The position numbers and the translations under genes are program-made. Shown here piece by piece: positions 6,243-10,416 of a stretch of DNA of 10,416 bases. The notes beneath the pieces are model-generated. The model searched no databases. It was not told the DNA's origin and saw nothing but the letters and a program-made list of their open reading frames with translations. Source of the stretch: an uncultured Eubacteriales bacterium (GTDB taxonomy: Bacteria > Bacillota > Clostridia > Christensenellales > Borkfalkiaceae); assembly GCA_902465495.1 (NCBI GenBank), contig CABQND010000060.1, positions 1 to 10,416 of the forward strand, given 5' to 3'. The number at the start of each line of letters is the position of its first letter. Within the stretch, counting starts at the first letter, position 1.

Positions 6243-6252
6243 TACTCAGGGA

Positions 6253-7671
6253 TTATTCTTTGTCTTCTTTGTTTTCTTCGGGAGCTTCTTCCGCAGCGCC
6301 TTCTTCCTGCGCTTCGACAGCGGCCTCTGCAGCAGCTTTCGCTTCCGCTTTCTCCTTGCGTGCAGCAGCGCGCGCTTCGCGGCGCATTGCAGCCTTTTCT
6401 TCCTTGGTCACGACGCGGTTCTTCTCGATGATCGCCTGCATCTCCTGCGGGGTCAGCGGAACAAACGCCGAAGACGCTTCGTTCTCGGGCGTAACTTCGT
6501 AGCCCTCGTCACGCGCCAACAGCGACATTTCGGTCGCACCGTCGAAAATGTGAATGTGACGAGCATCCATCGCCAACTCGACAACTTCGCCGCGGTTCAC
6601 GACACTGCGCGAATCGATCTTCGCGATCATGTTCGTGGAATCGCCGATAACGGAAGTAACTTCTTCACCCTCTTTGAAGTCGAGCTTGCAGTAGATCTGC
6701 GTTTCAGCACCGAGTTTTTCGACAACTTCGACAAACGCCTTGATAACGGTGTCGGGCGAAGCGGCGATAAAGCTCTCTTCGTCGTGGATATCTTCGGGAC
6801 GGACACCCAAAACAATGGGTTTGCCCGTATTTACATAATCTTCGATATTGCGGATCCTTGCCTCTACCGACTTGGGCAAAAGGATCTTGTTGTTTGTGAA
6901 CTCAACATACACCTTGCCTTTTACTTTGGTAAGGGTCGCAGGGAAGAAGTTCATCTGCGGCGTGCCGATGAAGCCCGCAACGAACTGGTTGATCGGGTAA
7001 TCGTAAAGGTTCTGCGGGGTATCGACCTGCTGCATGAAACCGTCTTTCATAACGACGATACGCGTTCCCATCGTCATCGCTTCGATCTGGTCGTGCGTAA
7101 CGTAAATGAACGTGGTTGCAAGGCGAGCGTGCAGTTTGGAGATCTCCGTCCTCATCTGTGCACGCAGCTTCGCGTCGAGGTTTGACAAAGGTTCGTCGAG
7201 CAGGAATACTTTCGGCTCACGGACGATTGCACGGCCGAGCGCAACACGCTGACGCTGACCACCGGACAGAGCCTTCGGTTTACGGGTCAGGTAATCGGTG
7301 ATGCCGAGGATCGCCGCCGCTTCTTTCACGCGTTCGTCGATGATCGCCTTCGGCACTTTGCGCAGTTTCAGACCGAACGCCATGTTGTCGTACACGGTCA
7401 TGTGCGGATACAGCGCGTAGTTCTGGAACACCATTGCGATATCCCTGTCTTTCGGCACAACGTCGTTGACGAGCTTGCCGTCAATGTAAAGTTCACCCTT
7501 GGAAATTTCTTCCAGACCCGCGATCATACGCAGTGTCGTGGATTTACCGCAGCCGGAAGGTCCGACGAAAACGATGAACTCCTTGTCTTTGATATCCAGG
7601 TTAAAATCCGTAACGGCGGTAACGCCGGAAGGATACACCTTGTAAATACCTTTTAACAAAAGGCTTGCCAT
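6253..7671 (-). CDS. Sugar ABC transporter ATP-binding protein (MsmK/UgpC family) with C-terminal extension
   Basis: This 472-residue cytoplasmic ATPase powers carbohydrate-uptake ABC importers. It has Walker A GPSGCGKST (37-45), Q-loop Gln83, signature LSGGQ (135-139), Walker B VFLLDEP (155-161), D-loop SNLD (163-166) and switch His193. A MalK-type regulatory OB/TOBE region follows (about 235-380). MsmK, UgpC and MalK proteins are usually about 360-380 residues. This one adds about 90: a linker (381-420) and then a Lys/Glu/Ala/Arg-rich, probably helical segment (about 421-455) ending in an acidic tail. The start is supported by an AGGGAGG ribosome binding site. No permease or solute-binding gene is adjacent, so it probably serves several unlinked importers, as known for MsmK-type shared ATPases. 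That sharing is inferred here. Confidence 0.92.
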   Translation of the reverse strand: MASLLLKGIYKVYPSGVTAVTDFNLDIKDKEFIVFVGPSGCGKSTTLRMIAGLEEISKGELYIDGKLVNDVVPKDRDIAMVFQNYALYPHMTVYDNMAFGLKLRKVPKAIIDERVKEAAAILGITDYLTRKPKALSGGQRQRVALGRAIVREPKVFLLDEPLSNLDAKLRAQMRTEISKLHARLATTFIYVTHDQIEAMTMGTRIVVMKDGFMQQVDTPQNLYDYPINQFVAGFIGTPQMNFFPATLTKVKGKVYVEFTNNKILLPKSVEARIRNIEDYVNTGKPIVLGVRPEDIHDEESFIAASPDTVIKAFVEVVEKLGAETQIYCKLDFKEGEEVTSVIGDSTNMIAKIDSRSVVNRGEVVELAMDARHIHIFDGATEMSLLARDEGYEVTPENEASSAFVPLTPQEMQAIIEKNRVVTKEEKAAMRREARAAARKEKAEAKAAAEAAVEAQEEGAAEEAPEENKEDKE

Positions 7672-7705
7672 AAAATATTCCTCCCTGATATTGGTTTTGA
7701 TTTAT

Positions 7706-7735
7706 ATCATACTTATTTTACTACATTTCAAGCAA
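7706..7735 (-). promoter_or_regulatory. Possible promoter of the ABC ATPase gene
   Basis: On the minus strand a -10 TATGAT (7706-7711) lies 18 bases from a -35-like TTGCTT (7730-7735). An overlapping alternative, TTGAAA with TATAAA, has 19-base spacing. The region is AT-rich and sits 35-65 bases upstream of the start codon, so a promoter is expected here, but the exact boxes are uncertain. The adjoining 7741-7830 shows nothing else identifiable. Confidence 0.5.
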
Positions 7736-7830
7736 AAACGCAATGGGCAATAATTACAAATAATCTTTTTGAATCTGTTAAATTTGCCCAACGCGGACCT
7801 ATCTTTCGGGCAAGATGACATAATCGGAAG

Positions 7831-7870
7831 AAAAATGCGGGCGAATGCCTTTACAGCCGATTCGCCCGCA
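7831..7870 (-). terminator. Intrinsic terminator after the EamA-type transporter gene
   Basis: An 11-pair perfect stem, TGCGGGCGAAT (7836-7846) and ATTCGCCCGCA (7860-7870), with a 13-base loop is followed on the minus strand by five T (7835-7831). It begins about 50 bases after the transporter stop codon and isolates that unit from the ABC ATPase promoter. Confidence 0.88.
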
Positions 7871-7920
7871 CAAACTTTAAAGATTTTGAAATGTCCCGAC
7901 GGCAAGCTTACTTTTCTCCG

Positions 7921-8828
7921 TCAGAAAATAAACAGCAGCACACCGGCAAACATAAGGCCGAGCCCGATGAGAGTCATAAGCCCGATTTTTTCCTTGAATG
8001 CGATCCGTGCGACGATCGTTGTAATAATGATCGAACCGCCGGTAACGATCGGATATTGCACCGATGCGGGCAAATGAATCACCGCTGTGAGCAAAGCAAA
8101 TTTCCCACGCCCATGCAAATAGCATAGCCGGCAGAGACGAGAACGGTCATCCAAGGATTGCTTCGGATGCAAAGGGACGGTTGCCCTTCCCCTACCTTTC
8201 TTCTGCCGATGAGCTGTCCCACGCCGAAGCAAACGAACGTGAGAATGAACTGCATCATATAGCTCCAAACCAAAAAATCGTAGGTCGGGATCGCCGCCTT
8301 ATTGATCTGATGCGCCTTGGCAATGATGCTGGAAGCGCCGTTCAAGAAAAATACGAGAAAACACAACACGTAAAAAAGTTTATGTGTGCTCTTTTTTTCG
8401 GCATTTTTCGGAGGAAGCGCAAAGAGAATGAGCGCGGCGATCAGAACAAACAAACCGATGATCTGAAATACGCTCGGCTTTTCGCACAGAAACGCAACAC
8501 CGTACAAATACGGAAGAAGCATTCCGCCCAGCATCATGAACATAGTGTATACGGAAACATTTCCCAATCGTACGACCAAAATCCCGCAAACCATGGAGCT
8601 TGCCTGCACAAAAGCGTTGAGGATCGCCATCCCGAAACTGAACGTTCCGAATGCAAGCGTAAATTTATTCAAGACTAAAAACAGGATACAATTGATCAGT
8701 GCCGCTAAAACGGGCAGGATCAGAAAATCTCCGTTTGAACGCGCGAGTTTGTGTTCATATAACTTGTTGAACGAAAACTGTCCCGCGATCAAAAAATCCG
8801 CAATAAATATGAGTATGTAATATTCCAT
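7921..8828 (-). pseudogene. EamA/DMT-family transporter, interrupted by a -1 frameshift
   Basis: Two overlapping minus-strand frames encode one EamA-like drug/metabolite-superfamily protein. The first frame (8828-8079) gives 249 residues of membrane segments and stops soon after GYAICMGVGN (residues 234-243). The second supplies the missing end, FALLTAVIHLPASVQYPIVT and two further membrane helices, to the stop at 7921. Joining them with one extra base at about 8097-8103 yields about 302 residues, the normal size of a 10-helix EamA protein. The break lies at GGGAAATTTG on the mRNA strand. One deleted base (or sequencing error) in the T-run is the simplest cause. The run also contains heptamers of the X-XXY-YYZ type used in programmed -1 frameshifting. 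The ATG at 8828 has no clear ribosome binding site but lies six bases after the stop of the small upstream gene, suggesting coupling. The substrate is unknown. Confidence 0.85.
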
Positions 8829-8834
8829 AATTTT

Positions 8835-9056
8835 TTAATCGTACACGGACAGACAGCACCCTTTCGGGGAAATCTTTGCCACCTGATTCCCCTGCCATTC
8901 GACCGTAAACACTTCTCCGGTATCCTTGACTTGCGGGATCCATTTCTGCGTGAAACAAACAATTGGATAATCTATGCAGATCTCTTCCCCGCACGCCGCG
9001 TCGGGCAAGCTTTTCCCGCGGTACACTGCACCATTCATATAACTTTTTTCTGTCAA
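8835..9056 (-). CDS. Small uncharacterised protein upstream of the EamA-type gene
   Basis: I do not recognise this 73-residue product. It has no signal peptide or membrane segment, is of mixed charge, and has a beta-rich look in its second half (VFTVEWQGNQVAKISPKGC, residues 49-67). The proposed start is a TTG at 9056, preceded ten bases upstream by a strong GGAGGAG; an ATG at residue 7 (9038) is the alternative. A GTG in another frame (9060) uses the same ribosome binding site with slightly better spacing. That frame runs into the transporter gene and reads less like a protein, so I prefer this one. It ends six bases before the transporter ATG and probably forms a two-gene unit with it. Confidence 0.5.
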   Translation of the reverse strand: MTEKSYMNGAVYRGKSLPDAACGEEICIDYPIVCFTQKWIPQVKDTGEVFTVEWQGNQVAKISPKGCCLSVYD

Positions 9057-9418
9057 TCACGGTCTTCTCCTCCGACGCGGAACGCAAAATACCTTATTTT
9101 TTTCCTTTGCGACCGCTTTTCTCACGAATCTTCTTCATCATCCTATTGATTCAGTGTGGCACTATTTTATCTCAAATAAATTGGCCATAAAATAAGAATG
9201 TTGCTTCAAACATTTGTTATATTGTGCAATTACCTTGTCCAAAAAAATATTTTTTTGTCATTTTTCTGACCCTTGCCCGAACTAAAATTCCCCTTTTTTT
9301 TGCTTTTTTACTTTTTTCACGCGACAAGTTGTTTTTTTATTTTGTATTTGTTATAATATAAAGTGTAACGGTGCGAAATCTATTTATCCGCACAACGCTG
9401 TTTTTACCGGAGGGGAAA
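9057..9418. other. AT-rich divergent intergenic region
   Basis: This region separates the minus-strand small gene from the plus-strand argF. It holds the ribosome binding site of the small gene (about 9067-9073), the argF promoter, and a 16-base palindrome of A and T (9241-9256). It has several T-rich runs on the plus strand (about 9292-9318). Leftward promoter boxes are not clear; TAAAAT at about 9166-9171 (plus-strand coordinates) is only a weak candidate. I see no ARG-box pair of the TGAAT-type and no coding sequence. Confidence 0.6.
9329..9357 (+). promoter_or_regulatory. argF promoter
   Basis: A perfect -10 TATAAT (9352-9357) has a TG extension one base upstream (TGTTATAAT), and a -35-like TTGTTT (9329-9334) lies 17 bases before it. 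Transcription should begin near 9364, leaving a leader of about 55 bases. A short ACAAGTTGT inverted repeat (9325-9333) overlaps the -35 box. Confidence 0.75.
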
Positions 9419-10360
9419 ATGGATATCAATAAATATGTTCCGAAATTTAAAATACGATCAGAAAACCTGCTCAGTTTGACTGATCTTACCGCGGAAGAAA
9501 TCTTTGAATTTCTTTATGCCGCGCGTTCCATGAAAAAAAGATTTCGCGTGGGAGAATACAGCCCCATGCTCAAAAATAAAACCGTCGCGCTGTTATTTGA
9601 TAAAGTTTCTACCCGTACGCGCGTTTCATTTGAAATCGGTATCCGTCAATTGGGCGGAGATTCCATCTTTCTTCCGAAGAGCGAAACGCAGCTTTCGCGC
9701 GGTGAAAGCATCAAAGATACCGCCGTTATGCTGGAACGCTATGGAATTTCCGCAATTGTTTTGCGCGGATTTACAAGCGATCAAGTACGCGAATTCGCAC
9801 AATACAGTCATATTCCCGTCATCAACGGGATCTCGGATGAAGTTCATCCCCTGCAAGTGCTGTCTGATCTGTTCACGATTTGGGAAATCAAAGGCAGACT
9901 GGATAATCTGAAAATCGCATACATCGGCGACGGAAACAATATCGCAAACTCCCTGATCATGGGTTGTTCCAAAGTGAACATGGATATTGCGATTGCAAGT
10001 CCCAACGGATATAGCCCTGCAAAGAGCGTCGTTGAACGCGGCATGCAATACGGAAACGTACTCATCACCGATGACATTGCCGAAGCGGTAAAAGATGCCG
10101 ATGTCGTATATACTGACGTATTCATCTCCATGAGCGACGGCGACGATGAAGCGAAAAAGAAAAAACTTGCCCGTTACCGCGTTACTCCAGAAGTAATGAA
10201 ACTTGCAAAAGAAGATGCGGTATTCATGCACTGTATGCCTGCACACCGCGGCGAGGAAGTATCCGCGGAAGTCATTGACGGACCGCAGTCCATCGTGTAT
10301 GACCAGGCGGAAAACCGACTGCACATCAACAAAGCGGCGCTTGCATTGCTCGTGAAATAA
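9419..10360 (+). CDS. argF: Ornithine carbamoyltransferase
   Basis: This 313-residue cytoplasmic enzyme makes citrulline from ornithine and carbamoyl phosphate in arginine biosynthesis. It shows the carbamoyl-phosphate loop STRTR (64-68), QLSRGESIKDT (91-101), HPLQ (143-146, where HPCQ or HPTQ is common), the DGNN turn (171-174), a DVFISMSD segment in the ornithine-loop position (233-240) and HCMPAHRGEEV (271-281). Length fits the family. The frame stays open from 9371, but the start at 9419 is preferred because GGAGGGG lies just before it and the extra residues are not family-like. Catabolic ArcB is a close relative; with no arc neighbours, the biosynthetic ArgF name is preferred but not certain. 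No other arginine gene lies within the window, and no operator is evident. Confidence 0.92.
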   Translation: MDINKYVPKFKIRSENLLSLTDLTAEEIFEFLYAARSMKKRFRVGEYSPMLKNKTVALLFDKVSTRTRVSFEIGIRQLGGDSIFLPKSETQLSRGESIKDTAVMLERYGISAIVLRGFTSDQVREFAQYSHIPVINGISDEVHPLQVLSDLFTIWEIKGRLDNLKIAYIGDGNNIANSLIMGCSKVNMDIAIASPNGYSPAKSVVERGMQYGNVLITDDIAEAVKDADVVYTDVFISMSDGDDEAKKKKLARYRVTPEVMKLAKEDAVFMHCMPAHRGEEVSAEVIDGPQSIVYDQAENRLHINKAALALLVK

Positions 10361-10416
10361 AAAGGCGAAAACTTCACATAATACAATAAAACAACCGCGG
10401 GCTTTCCGGTTCGGAA

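Noticed and set aside
6226..7185. 319-codon plus-strand open frame
   Set aside because: Antisense to the sugar ABC ATPase, whose Walker and signature motifs are unambiguous.
8755..9087. 110-codon minus-strand frame overlapping the small gene and the start of the transporter gene
   Set aside because: Its composition is less protein-like and it overlaps the transporter's first membrane helix by about 70 bases. The 73-codon frame fits the spacing better.
9626..10324. 232-codon minus-strand open frame
   Set aside because: Antisense to ornithine carbamoyltransferase. Shadow of a conserved coding frame.
10393..10411. AACCG/CGGTT inverted repeat after argF
   Set aside because: The stem is only five pairs and the window ends before any U-tract, so a terminator cannot be supported.

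Overview
The window looks like a chromosomal segment of an anaerobic Clostridia-type bacterium (Bacillota). The grounds are strong GGAGG-type ribosome binding sites, sigma-A style promoters, a T-box riboswitch, a putative sensory [FeFe]-hydrogenase gene set, and intrinsic terminators with short U-tracts. The exact lineage cannot be read from the sequence. Every gene except the last is on the minus strand, so transcription runs right to left until about 9060; the last gene (9419-10360) is on the plus strand.

Left edge (1-470): no convincing gene. A 55-base sequence occurs exactly at 1-55 and again at 406-460. Each copy holds two imperfect 29-base units and a perfect 12-base inverted repeat, and the DNA between the copies is rich in small hairpins.

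473-2841: a compact four-gene operon with its own promoter (2908-2936). In transcription order it encodes a DRTGG-domain protein, an RsbW-like HATPase, a 410-residue iron-sulfur protein with a [FeFe]-hydrogenase H-cluster domain, and a second, shorter DRTGG-like protein. The H-cluster protein keeps its four cluster cysteines but has alanine at the proton-transfer cysteine, as expected of a sensory rather than a catalytic enzyme. The set reads as a redox or H2 sensing module with an associated ATP-binding regulator; that role is inferred.

2969-4993: asparagine synthetase (asnB) behind a complete T-box leader. The specifier is AAC (Asn) and the acceptor-pairing bases are UGGC, matching the G discriminator of tRNA-Asn. 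A leader terminator precedes the gene and a GC-rich hairpin follows it. Low charged tRNA-Asn should therefore switch asparagine synthesis on.

5121-6156: a monocistronic ArsP_2-type membrane permease (putative metal or metalloid exporter) with its own promoter and terminator.

6209-7735: a stand-alone MsmK/UgpC-type sugar ABC ATPase with an unusual charged, alanine-rich C-terminal tail of about 90 residues.

7831-9056: a small uncharacterised gene and an EamA/DMT transporter gene interrupted by a -1 frameshift, ended by a strong terminator.

9057-10416: an AT-rich divergent intergenic region, then ornithine carbamoyltransferase (argF) on the plus strand. The window ends just after it.
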